Origin: an uncultured Lachnospiraceae bacterium
GTDB taxonomy: Bacteria; Bacillota; Clostridia; Lachnospirales; Lachnospiraceae
Direction of reading: 5' to 3'
Length of the DNA stretch: 64,000 bases
Assembly: GCA_947625205.1 (NCBI GenBank)
Contig: CANQNN010000010.1
Location: forward strand, 24,914 to 88,913
The notes below the pieces were generated by a model. That model saw nothing but the letters and a program-made list of their open reading frames with translations, was not told the origin of the DNA and did not search any database. Made by a program: the position numbers and the translations under genes. Shown here one piece after another: positions 1-10,350 of the stretch; position 1 is the first letter of the stretch, and every line of letters begins with the position of its first letter.

Positions 1-802
1 GCATAAGATGAAAAGAGGGACAACCGAAGGCGTCACAGGTGATCCGGTCCGGACGGTAATCGCAGTCGTCGCCGCTTCCGAAAGTGATGACTTTGCAGGA
101 AAGGTCTGAGGTGATCTCTTTGTAATTATCAATATCGCCGTTAATGATCAACGCGCCGTCTTCCGGGATCAGACGGGCAAATTTATGAAAGGAATTGCGG
201 ATATCTTCAATGTCATGAAAGAAATCCATATGGTCTTCTTCTATATTTAAGATAATGCCGATCTTCGGAAAAAAATCCAAGAAGCTGTTTGTATATTCGC
301 AGGCCTCCGTCACAAAGCGGTCGGACGAGCCGATACGGAAATTACCGCCGATAGGCTCATAGATCCCACCGATAGACAACGTGGGATCATCGCCGCTGTC
401 CAGCAGTATCTGTGATATCATGGAAGTTGTTGTGGTTTTGCCGTGAGTGCCGCTGACGGCAATGGGCATTTTATAATTCCTCATGATCTGACCCAGAAGC
501 TGGCCTCTGGTCAGCCTGGCTATGCCGAGCTTAACGGCTGCGATCATTTCCGGATTATCATTCCGTATGGCGCTTGTGTATACGACAAGATCGATGTCGG
601 CGGTAAGATTATCTTCGCGCTGTCCGTAGTGAATAACGGCGCCCTTTTCCTCCAGCCGTTGAGTCAGCGCAGACGGCGCTCTGTCCGAGCCGGATATACG
701 GAAGCCCTTGGAGAGCAGAATTTCGGCGAGACCGCTCATGCTGATTCCGCCGATACCTATAAAATATATATGAATCGGATCGTCAAAATTGATTTGGTAC
801 AT
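1..802 (-). CDS. murC: UDP-N-acetylmuramate--L-alanine ligase, 5' part (3' end beyond window)
   Basis: Cytoplasmic peptidoglycan enzyme that adds L-Ala to UDP-MurNAc using ATP. The reading frame runs open from 802 to the window edge, so the C-terminal part is missing; about 267 of the usual ~460 residues are seen. The N-terminal Rossmann-like domain begins MYQINFDDPIHIYFIGIGG, and the ATP P-loop GTHGKTTTT lies near residue 117; both are Mur ligase signatures and the N-terminal glycine motif fits MurC. Further on, TEACEYTNSFLDF and NIEEDHMDFF fit the MurC central domain. Start ATG at 800-802 has AAGGAG nine bases upstream on the minus strand. It is divergent from glgC and has its own promoter (see 843-871). 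No frameshift is seen. Confidence 0.93.
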   Translation of the reverse strand, partial: MYQINFDDPIHIYFIGIGGISMSGLAEILLSKGFRISGSDRAPSALTQRLEEKGAVIHYGQREDNLTADIDLVVYTSAIRNDNPEMIAAVKLGIARLTRGQLLGQIMRNYKMPIAVSGTHGKTTTTSMISQILLDSGDDPTLSIGGIYEPIGGNFRIGSSDRFVTEACEYTNSFLDFFPKIGIILNIEEDHMDFFHDIEDIRNSFHKFARLIPEDGALIINGDIDNYKEITSDLSCKVITFGSGDDCDYRPDRITCDAFGCPSFHLM

Positions 803-842
803 AAATAATGTCTCCTTGCTTTCATCTTTACCAATCAATAGT

Positions 843-871
843 ATTATACTCATTTCGCATGAAAAAACCAA
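843..871 (-). promoter_or_regulatory. Putative sigma-A promoter of murC
   Basis: On the minus strand TTGGTT (866-871) and a perfect TATAAT (843-848) are separated by 17 bases, about 40 bases upstream of the murC ATG. The whole 803-1160 gap is a divergent control region: this promoter faces left, a second faces right toward glgC, and the middle is very A+T-rich without any gene I can support. Confidence 0.6.
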
Positions 872-1060
872 TCCTGTTTATTTAAAAAGGCGGGAAAACA
901 GACCGGAAAGATGCGTTTCGTGACATCCTACAGAAAAAATATAGTTTCATATCATACAAAATATGTTAAATATTAACAAATATATTGAAAACAACAACAA
1001 AATATTGTATATTATTAACACAAGAAAGAGGATGGAAACGGAATAAATTTGTAAATAATA

Positions 1061-1089
1061 TTCACTTTCCCGTTGGACTGTGATATAAT
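1061..1089 (+). promoter_or_regulatory. Putative sigma-A promoter of glgC-glgD
   Basis: TTCACT (1061-1066), 17-base spacer, then extended -10 TGATATAAT (1081-1089), which contains a perfect TATAAT. The stretch 950-1060 upstream is A/T tracts that could serve as an UP element. A second weaker candidate is TTGACT at 1108-1113. The leader to the glgC ATG would be about 65 bases; no riboswitch was recognised in it. Confidence 0.5.
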
Positions 1090-1160
1090 TATAGAACAAA
1101 CTAATTATTGACTGTATTTATATTTCATATACAAATTTTTAGAAACAAGAGGTGATAAGG

Positions 1161-2435
1161 ATGGTCAAAAAAGAAATGATTGCCATGCTTCTGGCTGGCG
1201 GTCAGGGAAGCAGATTGGGTGTATTTACGTCGAAGGTTGCAAAACCTGCCGTATCCTTTGGCAGTAAATACAGGATCATCGACTTCCCGCTCAGTAACTG
1301 TATTAACTCGGGTGTGGACACCGTGGGCGTATTGACACAGTACCAGCCGCTTAGACTGAATACCCATATCGGGATCGGTATTCCGTGGGATCTGGATAGG
1401 AATATCGGCGGCGTAACGGTGCTTCCGCCCTACGAGAAGAGCGCTAACAGTGAGTGGTATACGGGTACAGCGAATGCAATCTATCAGAATCTGGATTATA
1501 TGGAGAGCTTTAATCCCGAATATGTTCTGATCCTTTCGGGAGACCATATTTATAAGATGGATTATGAGGTAATGCTTGATTTCCACAAACAGAACGGCGC
1601 GGAAGTGACCATCGCGGTTATGCCCGTTCCTATGGAAGAAGCAAAGCGGTTCGGCATCATGATCACGGATAAAGACCATAAGATCGTTGACTTTGAAGAA
1701 AAGCCCGAGAATCCGAGAAGCAACCTCGCCTCAATGGGTATATATATTTTCAGCTGGAACACATTGAAGGAGGCGCTGCTCACAAACGCCGAGCAGCCGG
1801 GCCTGGATTTCGGTAAACATATCATTCCGTATTGCCATGCACAAGGTTCACCTCTTTATGCCTATGAATTTAACGGTTACTGGAAGGATGTCGGAACACT
1901 GAATTCTTACTGGGAAGCCAATATGGAGCTGATCGATCTCGTTCCGGAGTTTAATCTGTATGAGGAATACTGGAAGATCTATACCAGAAGTGAGATCCTG
2001 CCGCCCCAGTACCTGTCGTCCGACAGCGTTGTAGAGAAGAGCATCATCGGTGAGGGCTCTGAGATATACGGACAGGTATATAATTCCGTGATCGGCTGCG
2101 GCGTTACGATAGGAGCGGGAACTGTCGTGCGGGATTCCATCATTATGAATGAGACGAAGATCTGCGGCAACTGTGAAATAAATAAGTCGATCATCGCGGA
2201 GAATGTTCTGATCGAAGAGGATGTTAAGCTCGGCATCGGGGAAGAGATAGAGCATGAGACCGATCCTCATATTTATAATCATGGCATTGTTGCCGTTGGA
2301 GAGAAGAGCGTTATTCCCAAGGGGATTACCGTCGGAAAGAATTCGGTTGTTTTCGGCGTGACAAGCGCGGAGGATTATGTGAACGGAAATCTTCCGGGCG
2401 GTAAATCTTTGATTAAGGCAGGTGATAAACAGTGA
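1161..2435 (+). CDS. glgC: Glucose-1-phosphate adenylyltransferase (ADP-glucose pyrophosphorylase)
   Basis: Makes ADP-glucose from glucose-1-phosphate and ATP, the committed step of bacterial glycogen synthesis. The 424-residue protein begins [20 protein letters not shown], the nucleotidyltransferase loop; [10 protein letters not shown] (about residue 127) and [10 protein letters not shown] (about 178) are the sugar-nucleotide site motifs. The C-terminal third is a left-handed beta-helix with hexapeptide-like repeats. A GTG nine bases upstream is in frame, but ATG 1161 is preferred because AGAGGTGAT lies just upstream of it and it matches the usual family N-terminus. It overlaps glgD by four bases (GTGA), so the two are translationally coupled and probably form one enzyme complex. 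Confidence 0.95.
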   Translation: MVKKEMIAMLLAGGQGSRLGVFTSKVAKPAVSFGSKYRIIDFPLSNCINSGVDTVGVLTQYQPLRLNTHIGIGIPWDLDRNIGGVTVLPPYEKSANSEWYTGTANAIYQNLDYMESFNPEYVLILSGDHIYKMDYEVMLDFHKQNGAEVTIAVMPVPMEEAKRFGIMITDKDHKIVDFEEKPENPRSNLASMGIYIFSWNTLKEALLTNAEQPGLDFGKHIIPYCHAQGSPLYAYEFNGYWKDVGTLNSYWEANMELIDLVPEFNLYEEYWKIYTRSEILPPQYLSSDSVVEKSIIGEGSEIYGQVYNSVIGCGVTIGAGTVVRDSIIMNETKICGNCEINKSIIAENVLIEEDVKLGIGEEIEHETDPHIYNHGIVAVGEKSVIPKGITVGKNSVVFGVTSAEDYVNGNLPGGKSLIKAGDKQ

Positions 2436-3550
2436 GAGCGATAGGAATTATATTGGCGGGTGGTAATAACCGGAGAATTAAGGAACTTACACAGAAACGT
2501 GCCGTGTGTGCGATGCCGATAGCGGGCAGCTACCGCAGTATCGATTTCGCGCTGAGTAATATGTCTAATTCACATATCAACAAAGTGGCTGTATTTACCC
2601 AGTACAATGCAGGCAGCTTAAACGAGCACCTCAGCTCGTCCAAATGGTGGGATTTCGGCCGTAAGCAGGGCGGACTGTTCGTGTTTACGCCGGCAGTGAC
2701 GGCAGAGAGCAGCGTGTGGTATCGCGGTACGGCGGATGCGATCGCTCAGAATCTGGCATTTTTAAAGAACAGCCACGAACCGTATGTGGTGATTTCTTCT
2801 GGCGACTGTGTATACAAGCTGGATTACAATAAGGTGCTGGAGTATCATATCGAGAAGAAGGCTGATATCACCGTAGTCTGCAAGGATATGGCTCCCGATG
2901 TCAATGTGGACAGATTTGGAACAATCAAGATGAACGAGGAATGCCGCATTGAAGAGTTTGAGGAGAAGCCCGTTGTAGCTAAATCCAATACGATCTCCTG
3001 CGGTATCTATGTAGTCAGAAGACGTCAGCTGATCGAGATGATCGAGAAGTGTGCGGAGGAGGACAGATATGATTTTGTAAAGGATATCCTGATCCGTTAC
3101 AAGAGCATGAAGAGAATATACGGTTACAAGATCAAAGAATACTGGAGCAATATAGCATCAGTAGATGATTACTATAAGACCAATATGGATTTCCTGAATC
3201 CTGAGATCAGAAATTATTTCTTCAGACAGTATCCGGATATCTATTCCAAGGTGGACGATCTGCCGCCGGCTAAGTACAATATGGGCGCGAGCGTCAGGAA
3301 CAGTCTGATTTCCAGCGGATGCATTGTAAACGGCAAGGTTGAGGATTCGGTGATCTTTAAGAAAACGTTTATCGGGAGCAACTGCTATATTAAGAATTCC
3401 ATCATTCTTAACGATGTGTATATAGGGGATAACACGCATATAGAGAATTGTATTGTAGAGAGCAGGGGAACGATACGGGCTAATTCTTACCACAAGGGAG
3501 AAAATGGAATTGAAATTGTGGTAGAACACAATGACAGATACGTGATTTAA
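2432..3550 (+). CDS. glgD: Glycogen biosynthesis protein GlgD, GlgC-like subunit
   Basis: A 372-residue paralogue of GlgC. In Firmicutes GlgD is the non-catalytic or weakly catalytic partner that activates GlgC in a heterotetramer. The start is [16 protein letters not shown], where the GlgC loop GGQGSRL is replaced by GGNNRRI, typical of GlgD. A C-terminal left-handed beta-helix region with [17 protein letters not shown] is seen. It starts on GTG, with AGGTGATAA upstream inside the glgC end and a four-base overlap with glgC. This is the last gene of the glgCD transcript before a 175-base gap to spoVG. Confidence 0.93.
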   Translation: MRAIGIILAGGNNRRIKELTQKRAVCAMPIAGSYRSIDFALSNMSNSHINKVAVFTQYNAGSLNEHLSSSKWWDFGRKQGGLFVFTPAVTAESSVWYRGTADAIAQNLAFLKNSHEPYVVISSGDCVYKLDYNKVLEYHIEKKADITVVCKDMAPDVNVDRFGTIKMNEECRIEEFEEKPVVAKSNTISCGIYVVRRRQLIEMIEKCAEEDRYDFVKDILIRYKSMKRIYGYKIKEYWSNIASVDDYYKTNMDFLNPEIRNYFFRQYPDIYSKVDDLPPAKYNMGASVRNSLISSGCIVNGKVEDSVIFKKTFIGSNCYIKNSIILNDVYIGDNTHIENCIVESRGTIRANSYHKGENGIEIVVEHNDRYVI

Positions 3551-3725
3551 TGGTATGATGGAGGGGCGGTTGCTATTACCGATGACAAGATGTGTTAGAG
3601 GCATGAAGGTTTTTAATTAAATGTTTATTACAAGCTACGTGGCTTGATGAGTATGACTTGTGTGGAAAGCTTGTGAAAACCGGCAGTTTTCTGTCCGGTA
3701 TCATATGATAAGGAGGCTGAGCTTC

Positions 3726-3998
3726 ATGAGAATTACTGATGTCCGCGTGCGTAAAATGACTCAAGACAGCAAAATGAAAGCAATCGTCTCGATTACCCTG
3801 GACGATGAATTCGTGGTTCATGACATTAAAGTGATTGAAGGTGAAAAAGGTCTTTTCATTGCAATGCCCAGCAAGAAGGCAAATGACGGTGAGTACCGGG
3901 ATATTGCTCATCCGATCAATTCAGAGACTCGTGATAAGATACAGACGATTATTCTGGACAGCTATGCGAAGGCGCTTTTGGAATCTGATGATGAGTAA
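3726..3998 (+). CDS. spoVG: Septation/sporulation regulator SpoVG
   Basis: A 90-residue nucleic-acid-binding protein beginning [19 protein letters not shown], with the family core [19 protein letters not shown] and the FIAMPSKK segment. SpoVG binds DNA/RNA and affects septum formation, sporulation and many other processes in Firmicutes. ATG 3726 is chosen rather than an upstream ATG in the same frame (3660) because AAGGAGG sits at 3710-3716 and the protein then has the normal family length. The preceding 175 bases hold no gene; a sigma-H-type promoter, as known for Bacillus spoVG, was looked for and not found. Transcription ends at a strong hairpin just downstream. Confidence 0.95.
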   Translation: MRITDVRVRKMTQDSKMKAIVSITLDDEFVVHDIKVIEGEKGLFIAMPSKKANDGEYRDIAHPINSETRDKIQTIILDSYAKALLESDDE

Positions 3999-4014
3999 CA
4001 GATGCATATTGTGG

Positions 4015-4049
4015 AAAGAAAAGGGACGCTTAAAGCGTCCTTTTTCTTT
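4015..4049 (+). terminator. Rho-independent terminator after spoVG
   Basis: Two 15-base arms (4015-4029 and 4035-4049) pair with one G-U and a five-base loop; the right arm supplies a T-rich tract. The left arm is A-rich, so it may work in both directions. Confidence 0.85.
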
Positions 4050-4148
4050 CGCATTTGTCAGACTTTTATTCTTGTGGAAATACTGAAATGTTGATAGAAT
4101 GAAAAAGTATAATGCATTTATATAATTTCAGCATAAAGAGGACAAATC

Positions 4149-4730
4149 ATGTACATCATCGTTGGTCTGGGCAATCCGGGCAGACAATATCAGAATACAA
4201 GACACAATACGGGTTTCGATGTGATCGATGTGATCGCGGGTAAGAATCATATCGCCGTGGAGGAGAAGAAATATAAGGCGCTTATAGGCAAAGGGATCAT
4301 CGGAACTCACAAGGCCATATTGGTCAAACCGCAGACCTATATGAATCTGAGTGGTGAAAGCGTCAGAGAAGTCATAGACTTTTATAAAGCAGATGAAAAA
4401 AGTGAACTGATCGTGATCGTGGACGATGTCAGTCTTGATGTGGGACAGATCCGTATCCGGAAGAGAGGGAGCGCGGGCGGTCACAACGGACTTAAGAATA
4501 TCATCCAGCACCTTGGACATGACGAATTTCAGCGTGTGAAAATAGGCGTCGGATGCAAGCCTGACGGATATGATCTGGTGGACTATGTGCTGGGCCATTT
4601 TTCCGGAGAGGAAAGGGAGATCATGGATGAGAGCGTAAACCGTGCGGCGCAGGCCGTTGAGGTCATGATAACGCAGGGAGCGGACGCGGCAATGAACCTT
4701 TTTAATAAGAAGAACGAACAGAAATTGTAA
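4149..4730 (+). CDS. pth: Peptidyl-tRNA hydrolase
   Basis: Cleaves peptidyl-tRNA released from stalled ribosomes, recycling tRNA in the cytoplasm. At 193 residues it has normal bacterial Pth length. Family motifs are GLGNPGRQY near the N-terminus, catalytic His19 in TRHNTGFDV, KPQTYMNLSGESV, and RKRGSAGGHNGL. ATG 4149 has AGAGGAC upstream. It is followed by mfd after 18 bases, an arrangement common in Firmicutes, so the two are probably cotranscribed. Confidence 0.96.
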   Translation: MYIIVGLGNPGRQYQNTRHNTGFDVIDVIAGKNHIAVEEKKYKALIGKGIIGTHKAILVKPQTYMNLSGESVREVIDFYKADEKSELIVIVDDVSLDVGQIRIRKRGSAGGHNGLKNIIQHLGHDEFQRVKIGVGCKPDGYDLVDYVLGHFSGEEREIMDESVNRAAQAVEVMITQGADAAMNLFNKKNEQKL

Positions 4731-4748
4731 AGACGGCGGAGGTTGACA

Positions 4749-7700
4749 GTGAGGGCTTTACTTGCACCTTTGGAAGAGCTGGGAGAATTTGAGGAAATTA
4801 AAAAAATGCTTAAGCGGGAATCTGTGACGGTGTCGTTGAGCGGCTGCGCGGATTCCCAGAAGCTTCATATGATATACGGACTTGCCGGGGACTTTCGCTA
4901 TAAGATCATTGTGACCTTCAGCGAGCTTCGGGCGAAAGAGCTGTATGAGGACTACAAATTTTATGACAGGAACGTTATGCTTTTTCCGGCTAAGGATCTG
5001 ATTTTTTTTCAGGCGGATGTCAATGGCAATCAGCTGACGACGGAGCGGATCAAGTGCTTCCGCAGACTGATGGAAGGCGGCCCGGTGACGGTCATCACGA
5101 CTTATGACGCCCTGATGGCGCCGCAGCCTCCGGCAGATGCTTGGAAGCGCCATATTATTCACATTGACGGGCAGAGCCATATCGAGGAGCAGGAGCTGGC
5201 AGTACGCCTGGTGGAGCTGGGCTACGAGAAAAATTACCAGGTGGAGGCGCCGGGGCAGTTCAGCATCCGCGGAGGTATCATCGATATTTTTGACTTGACG
5301 GAGGAGAATCCGTACCGCATCGAATTGTGGGGAGAGGATGTGGAGTCCATTCGCAGTTTTGATATCTTAAGCCAGCGCTCCATAGAGAAACTGGAATCCG
5401 TCACGATCTATCCGGCTACGGAGCTTATTCTGTCGGATGACGAGCTGCGTGAAGGCATCAGAAAAATGCAGGCGGAATGTAGGACGCATGCGACGAAGCT
5501 CAGAAAAGATATGAAAGCTGAGGAGGCGCACCGTATTGAGACGCAGATCGGGGAGCTGGCGGAGCAGCTTCTGGAACTGGGCCTGTCGCGCGGCGCGGTA
5601 AATCTGGAGAGCTATGTGAAATATTTTTATCCGGAGATGTCTGATTTTACAAACTGTTTTGATATGAGCCGGAGTTGTTTTTTTATAGAGGAGCCTCTGC
5701 GGGTCAAGGAGCACGCTGATGCTGTGGAGCTTGAATTTCGTGAGAGTATGACGCACCGTGTGGAGAAGGGATATATTCTGCCGGGGCAGATGGATATTTT
5801 GCGCGGCGCCGAACAGACTGCGGCCAGGATCTCCAGAGGCAGGATCGTGACGCTGTCCGTGATGGACGGGAAGATCCCGTATTTTAAACCGGACAGGAAA
5901 TTTGATATACAGACGAGGAGTCTTTCTTCCTATAATAACAGTTTTGACGCTCTGGTCAGAGACTTGCAGGGGTATAAGAGACAGGGATACCGTATCCTTC
6001 TGCTTTCGGGTTCCAGAACAAGAGCCAGAAGACTTGCAGAAGATTTAAGAGATCAGGAGATCAGCGCTTTTTACAGTGAGGACCCGATGCGCGAGGTCCA
6101 GCCCGGTGAGGTAATGACGTATTACGGCAGGGTGCTCAAAGGATTTGAGTATCCTCTTATTAAGTTCATTGTCATATCGGAGAGTGATATCTTCGGGGCA
6201 GAAAAAAAGAAAAAGAAGAATAAAAAAATATATCAGGGTCAGAAGATCAATGATTTCAACGAGCTGAAAGTAGGGGACTATGTGGTGCACGAAAGCCACG
6301 GACTGGGTATCTATCAGGGTATCGAGAAGGTGGAAGTGGATAAGATCGTCAAAGACTATATGAAGATATCTTACCGCGACGGAGGTATCCTGTATGTTCT
6401 TGCGACAGGACTCGATGTTATTCAGAAATATGCGTCCGCCGATTCCGGCAGTAAGCCGAAGCTCAACAAGCTTGGAACGCAGGAGTGGAATAAGACTAAA
6501 TCAAAGGTGCGCTCGGCGGTGGACGAGGTCGCGCAGGATCTGGTGGAGCTGTATGCGGTCAGGCAGCAGAGCCAGGGCTACCGTTACGGACCCGATACCG
6601 TGTGGCAGAAAGAATTTGAGGAAATGTTTCCTTTTGAGGAAACCGAGGATCAGATCAATGCGATCGCGGCGACCAAAGCGGATATGGAGAGCGGAAAGAT
6701 CATGGACCGCCTGATCTGTGGCGACGTCGGATACGGCAAGACGGAGGTCGCGCTTCGCGCGGCGTTTAAGGCAGTGCAGGAAGGTAAACAGGTGGTGTAT
6801 CTTGTGCCGACGACGATTCTCGCGCAGCAGCATTACAATACCTTTGTACAGAGAATGAAAGATTTCCCGGTCCGGGTCGATCTTTTATCCAGGTTCCGCA
6901 CGGCGGCGGAACAGAAGAAGACCGTGTCGGATCTGCGGAAAGGAATGGTGGATATCGTGATCGGCACGCACCGCGTGCTCTCGGCCGATGTGCAGTACAA
7001 GGATCTGGGACTGCTGATCATTGATGAGGAGCAGCGTTTCGGCGTGGCGCATAAAGAGAAGATCAAGAAGCTGAAGGAAAACGTAGATGTCCTGACGCTG
7101 ACGGCAACGCCGATCCCGCGAACCCTCCATATGAGTCTGATCGGGATACGCGATATGAGTGTGCTGGAGGAAGCGCCCGGGGACAGGCAGCCGATCCAGA
7201 CTTTTGTCTGTGAATACAATGAGGAGCTGGTGAGGGAAGCCATAGTGAGGGAGCTGTCCAGAAAAGGACAGGTTTACTATGTGTATAACAGAGTCAATAA
7301 TATAGCGGATGTGAGCGCTGCGGTCCAGAAGCTGGTGCCGGAAGCGAATGTGGCTTTTGCGCACGGACAGATGAAAGAGAGCGAACTGGAACGCATCATG
7401 TATGACTTTATCGACGGGGAGATAGATGTGCTGGTGTCTACCACGATCATTGAGACAGGACTTGATATCTCCAATGTCAATACAATGATCGTCCATGATT
7501 CTGATCAAATGGGACTGTCGCAGCTGTACCAGCTTCGGGGACGCGTAGGGCGGTCTAACCGCACGGCGTACGCTTTTCTGATGTATAAAAGGGATAAGAT
7601 GCTCAGGGAAGTGGCGGAGAAGAGATTGGCGGCGATCAGGGAATTTACGGATCTGGGGAGCGGGTTTAAGATCGCCATGCGTGACCTGGAGATCCGGGGA

Positions 7701-8315
7701 GCCGGCAACCTTCTGGGAGCGAGGCAGCACGGACATATGCAGGCGGTAGGTTATGATCTGTACTGCAAGATGTTAAACGAGGCGGTTAAGAACTTAAAAG
7801 GAATGCCGGCGACAGAAGATTTCAACACAAGCGTCGATCTGGAGGCGGACGCTTATATCCCGCCCGCCTATATTGTCAATGAGGTGCAGAAGCTGGATAT
7901 CTATAAGCGGATAGCCGGCATAGAAAACGAGAAAGAGTGCGATGATATGCGGGAGGAGCTTCTTGACCGTTTCGGTGAGATCCCAAAGTCTGCCGAAAAT
8001 CTGCTGCGCATAGCGCTGATCCGTTCCGCCGCACACAGACTGTATATGCCGGAAGTGAAAGGCAAGGACGGAACGGTCAGGTTCTTGATGCGCACGGATG
8101 CACCGGTCAGGGTGGAAAATATTCCGCACCTGCTTAAATTATACGGGGGTAAGATGACTTTCGACCCGAAGGGCGTGCCCGCGTTTTGTCTCCGCTACAG
8201 GAAATGCGGCGTGATAGAGATGGACGAGGAGACACTGCTGTCCCTGACCGAGACGGCTCTGAAAAATATGGAAGAACTGCTGCTTGAAAGGAGTACCCGG
8301 CATGATCTATCTTGA
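4749..8315 (+). CDS. mfd: Transcription-repair coupling factor Mfd
   Basis: DNA translocase that removes RNA polymerase stalled at lesions and recruits UvrA; 1188 residues, full length. Domains in order: UvrB-like N-terminal region (about 1-350); RNA-polymerase interaction/CarD-like region after a lysine-rich stretch (about 480-560, with GDYVVHESHGLGIYQG); RecG-like helicase with Walker A GDVGYGKTEV (Lys664), DEEQ box at 759-762, TATPIPRTL and GRVGRSNRTAYAF; C-terminal TRCF domain. GTG 4749 is preferred over an in-frame TTG six bases earlier because GGAGG (4738-4742) is six bases upstream. The end overlaps the next gene by 14 bases. Confidence 0.96.
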   Translation: MRALLAPLEELGEFEEIKKMLKRESVTVSLSGCADSQKLHMIYGLAGDFRYKIIVTFSELRAKELYEDYKFYDRNVMLFPAKDLIFFQADVNGNQLTTERIKCFRRLMEGGPVTVITTYDALMAPQPPADAWKRHIIHIDGQSHIEEQELAVRLVELGYEKNYQVEAPGQFSIRGGIIDIFDLTEENPYRIELWGEDVESIRSFDILSQRSIEKLESVTIYPATELILSDDELREGIRKMQAECRTHATKLRKDMKAEEAHRIETQIGELAEQLLELGLSRGAVNLESYVKYFYPEMSDFTNCFDMSRSCFFIEEPLRVKEHADAVELEFRESMTHRVEKGYILPGQMDILRGAEQTAARISRGRIVTLSVMDGKIPYFKPDRKFDIQTRSLSSYNNSFDALVRDLQGYKRQGYRILLLSGSRTRARRLAEDLRDQEISAFYSEDPMREVQPGEVMTYYGRVLKGFEYPLIKFIVISESDIFGAEKKKKKNKKIYQGQKINDFNELKVGDYVVHESHGLGIYQGIEKVEVDKIVKDYMKISYRDGGILYVLATGLDVIQKYASADSGSKPKLNKLGTQEWNKTKSKVRSAVDEVAQDLVELYAVRQQSQGYRYGPDTVWQKEFEEMFPFEETEDQINAIAATKADMESGKIMDRLICGDVGYGKTEVALRAAFKAVQEGKQVVYLVPTTILAQQHYNTFVQRMKDFPVRVDLLSRFRTAAEQKKTVSDLRKGMVDIVIGTHRVLSADVQYKDLGLLIIDEEQRFGVAHKEKIKKLKENVDVLTLTATPIPRTLHMSLIGIRDMSVLEEAPGDRQPIQTFVCEYNEELVREAIVRELSRKGQVYYVYNRVNNIADVSAAVQKLVPEANVAFAHGQMKESELERIMYDFIDGEIDVLVSTTIIETGLDISNVNTMIVHDSDQMGLSQLYQLRGRVGRSNRTAYAFLMYKRDKMLREVAEKRLAAIREFTDLGSGFKIAMRDLEIRGAGNLLGARQHGHMQAVGYDLYCKMLNEAVKNLKGMPATEDFNTSVDLEADAYIPPAYIVNEVQKLDIYKRIAGIENEKECDDMREELLDRFGEIPKSAENLLRIALIRSAAHRLYMPEVKGKDGTVRFLMRTDAPVRVENIPHLLKLYGGKMTFDPKGVPAFCLRYRKCGVIEMDEETLLSLTETALKNMEELLLERSTRHDLS

Positions 8316-9474
8316 CAATGCGGCAACCACGAGGACTGCGCCGGAAGTGGTGGAAGCCATGCTGCCGTATTTTACGGAATATTACGGGAACGCAGGAAGT
8401 ATCTACAGACTGGGGACCAGAAGTAAAAAAGCGATCATACAGGCAAAAGAAACAATTGCGGAAACGCTTAATGCACAGCCCAATGAAATTTACTTTACGG
8501 CGGGCGGTTCGGAATCGGATAATTGGGCGCTTAAAGCGGTTTATGAAGCATATGCGGACCGGGGCAGGCATATCATCACATCCAGAATAGAGCATCATGC
8601 CGTTCTTAATACGTGCGAATATTTGGAAAAGCTTGGCGCTTCGGTCACTTATCTGGATGTGGATGAAAATGGGATAGTAGATGTGGAACAGCTTACGAAA
8701 GCGATCCGGCCGGACACGATACTGATCAGCATCATGTACGCAAATAATGAGATCGGCACAATACAGCCGGTGAAAGAGATCGGTGAGATCGCGGACAGGC
8801 ACGGTATCCTGTTTCATACCGATGCGGTGCAGGTATACGGCCAGCTCCCGGTCGATGTGAAGGAGTGCCATATCGATCTGTTGTCCGCCAGCGGACACAA
8901 ATTTAACGGACCTAAAGGGGTGGGCTTTCTCTATATCGGTAAGAAGGCTAAGATACGTTCTTTTATTCACGGAGGGCAGCAGGAGAGAGGCAGGCGCGCC
9001 GGAACGGAGAACGTGGCGGGGATAGTCGGCATGGAGACGGCGGTAAAACGCGCGTACCGGATCATGGAGGAAAAAACTGCAAAGGAGACGGAGCTGAGAG
9101 ATTATCTGACAGACCGTATCATACAGGAGATTCCGGGCGCGAGGCTCAACGGACATCCCGTAAAACGTCTGCCGGGCAATGTCAATATCAGTTTCGAGTC
9201 GATAGAAGGGGAGACTGTTCTTATCATGCTGGATATGAAGGGGATCTGTGCGTCCGGAGGTTCTGCATGTACGACCGGAGCGCTCGATCCGTCCCACGTA
9301 CTGCTGGCGCTGGGGCAGCCGCCGGAGCTTGCGCGCGGTGCGCTGCGTATGACGCTGGGTGAGGAGAACACGAAAGAAGAGATGGATATTGTCGTGCAGG
9401 AGCTTAAACGCATCATCGGAAGTATCAGACAGCACAGAAGCGGTTACGGTGACAGCGAAGCCTGCGGTGTGTAA
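8302..9474 (+). CDS. Cysteine desulfurase, NifS/IscS family
   Basis: PLP enzyme moving sulfur from cysteine to acceptor proteins for Fe-S clusters or tRNA thiolation. The 390-residue protein begins MIYLDNAATTRTAPEV. The PLP lysine is Lys200 in SGHKFNGPKG, and the sulfur-carrying cysteine is Cys323 in SGGSACTTG; the GGQQERGRRAGTEN loop is also present. ATG 8302 follows AAAGGAG by eight bases and lies inside the end of mfd, indicating translational coupling. No iscU-like scaffold or tRNA-thiolation gene is adjacent, so its sulfur acceptor is not shown by context. Confidence 0.93.
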   Translation: MIYLDNAATTRTAPEVVEAMLPYFTEYYGNAGSIYRLGTRSKKAIIQAKETIAETLNAQPNEIYFTAGGSESDNWALKAVYEAYADRGRHIITSRIEHHAVLNTCEYLEKLGASVTYLDVDENGIVDVEQLTKAIRPDTILISIMYANNEIGTIQPVKEIGEIADRHGILFHTDAVQVYGQLPVDVKECHIDLLSASGHKFNGPKGVGFLYIGKKAKIRSFIHGGQQERGRRAGTENVAGIVGMETAVKRAYRIMEEKTAKETELRDYLTDRIIQEIPGARLNGHPVKRLPGNVNISFESIEGETVLIMLDMKGICASGGSACTTGALDPSHVLLALGQPPELARGALRMTLGEENTKEEMDIVVQELKRIIGSIRQHRSGYGDSEACGV

Positions 9475-9483
9475 GCACGGCGG

Positions 9484-10350
9484 TTATTTCAGATAGTATT
9501 TGCGGTATTCACTTGGTGAACAGCCCCGGTACTGTCTGAAAACCCGGTTAAATGTGGAAATGCTTTTAAAACCGGCCTGATATGAGATCTCCGTGATCGG
9601 CGTGTCAGAGTCGGACAGCATTAGCTGCGCGCGCTTGATTCTCTGCAGAGTCACATATTCCACAAAGTTATAGTTAGTTATCTGTTTGAAAATGCGTGAG
9701 AAGTACCATTCGCTGAACCCCGCAAGGCCGGCGACGGATTCCAGAGTGATCTCCTGGTCGCAGTGGTCTACGATATAACTGCACGCCGCGCTGATCTTCT
9801 CTATCGTACTGCTGCTTCCCGGCGGATGAAGTTCTTTGCCGCTTAAGAGCGAGTTCTTAATGTATAGTCCAAAGTCCATAAACATTTCATACAGACATAT
9901 CACCGTTTCAACACCGGCAAAGGTGCCGTGACCATCCTGTACGGAGAGCATCTGCCGAATGTGCGAGAGCATCTGCTGCGCCAGACCGGGCGTCTGCGCC
10001 TGCCGGATGTGGTGGAAGGTGCGGAAGATATTGAAGAACGGCGCAAAATCCGGCAGCTCGCTCAGCATAGTGGCAGGAAACTGTATGCCGGTCAGTCTTC
10101 CGTCCCTGTTTTCAACGGTTTCATGCACTTCACCGGGCCAGATCAGAAGGATGTCGCCCGGATCTAACTGATACAGCGCATGGCCGATGCGGATAGAAGG
10201 CGGCGTGTTTACTGCCGCGTCTTCCGCAAGCGCCGCGATTTCTACATATTTATGCCAGTGGAGCGGAAAGGTGCGCGGAAAGGATTCCGCCTCAATGACG
10301 TTTATCATATTGGAAAAATGTATGTTTTCATAAGTGTTATGCTGTTCCAT
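9484..10350 (-). CDS. AraC-family transcriptional regulator with N-terminal cupin
   Basis: DNA-binding regulator, 288 residues. The N-terminal half has a cupin sensor: FPLHWHKYVEI, then LDPGDILLIWPGEVHE. The C-terminal ~100 residues carry the two helix-turn-helix motifs of AraC proteins, with GFSEWYFSRIFKQ and GFKSISTFNRVFRQY followed by GCSPSEYRK. ATG at 10348-10350 has GGGAG six bases upstream on the minus strand; an in-frame ATG at 10365 has a poorer site. It is divergent from the MATE exporter and may control it or itself. The sensed ligand is unknown, though AraC proteins of this build often sense sugars. Confidence 0.9.
   Translation of the reverse strand: MEQHNTYENIHFSNMINVIEAESFPRTFPLHWHKYVEIAALAEDAAVNTPPSIRIGHALYQLDPGDILLIWPGEVHETVENRDGRLTGIQFPATMLSELPDFAPFFNIFRTFHHIRQAQTPGLAQQMLSHIRQMLSVQDGHGTFAGVETVICLYEMFMDFGLYIKNSLLSGKELHPPGSSSTIEKISAACSYIVDHCDQEITLESVAGLAGFSEWYFSRIFKQITNYNFVEYVTLQRIKRAQLMLSDSDTPITEISYQAGFKSISTFNRVFRQYRGCSPSEYRKYYLK

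Noticed and set aside
3557..3619. 20-codon frame between glgD and spoVG
   Set aside because: No ribosome binding site and no protein-like composition.
8134..9435. 433-codon open frame on the minus strand
   Set aside because: It lies opposite mfd and the cysteine desulfurase, whose motifs are complete; the translation has no domain and is Arg/His/Ser-rich as expected for an antisense shadow.
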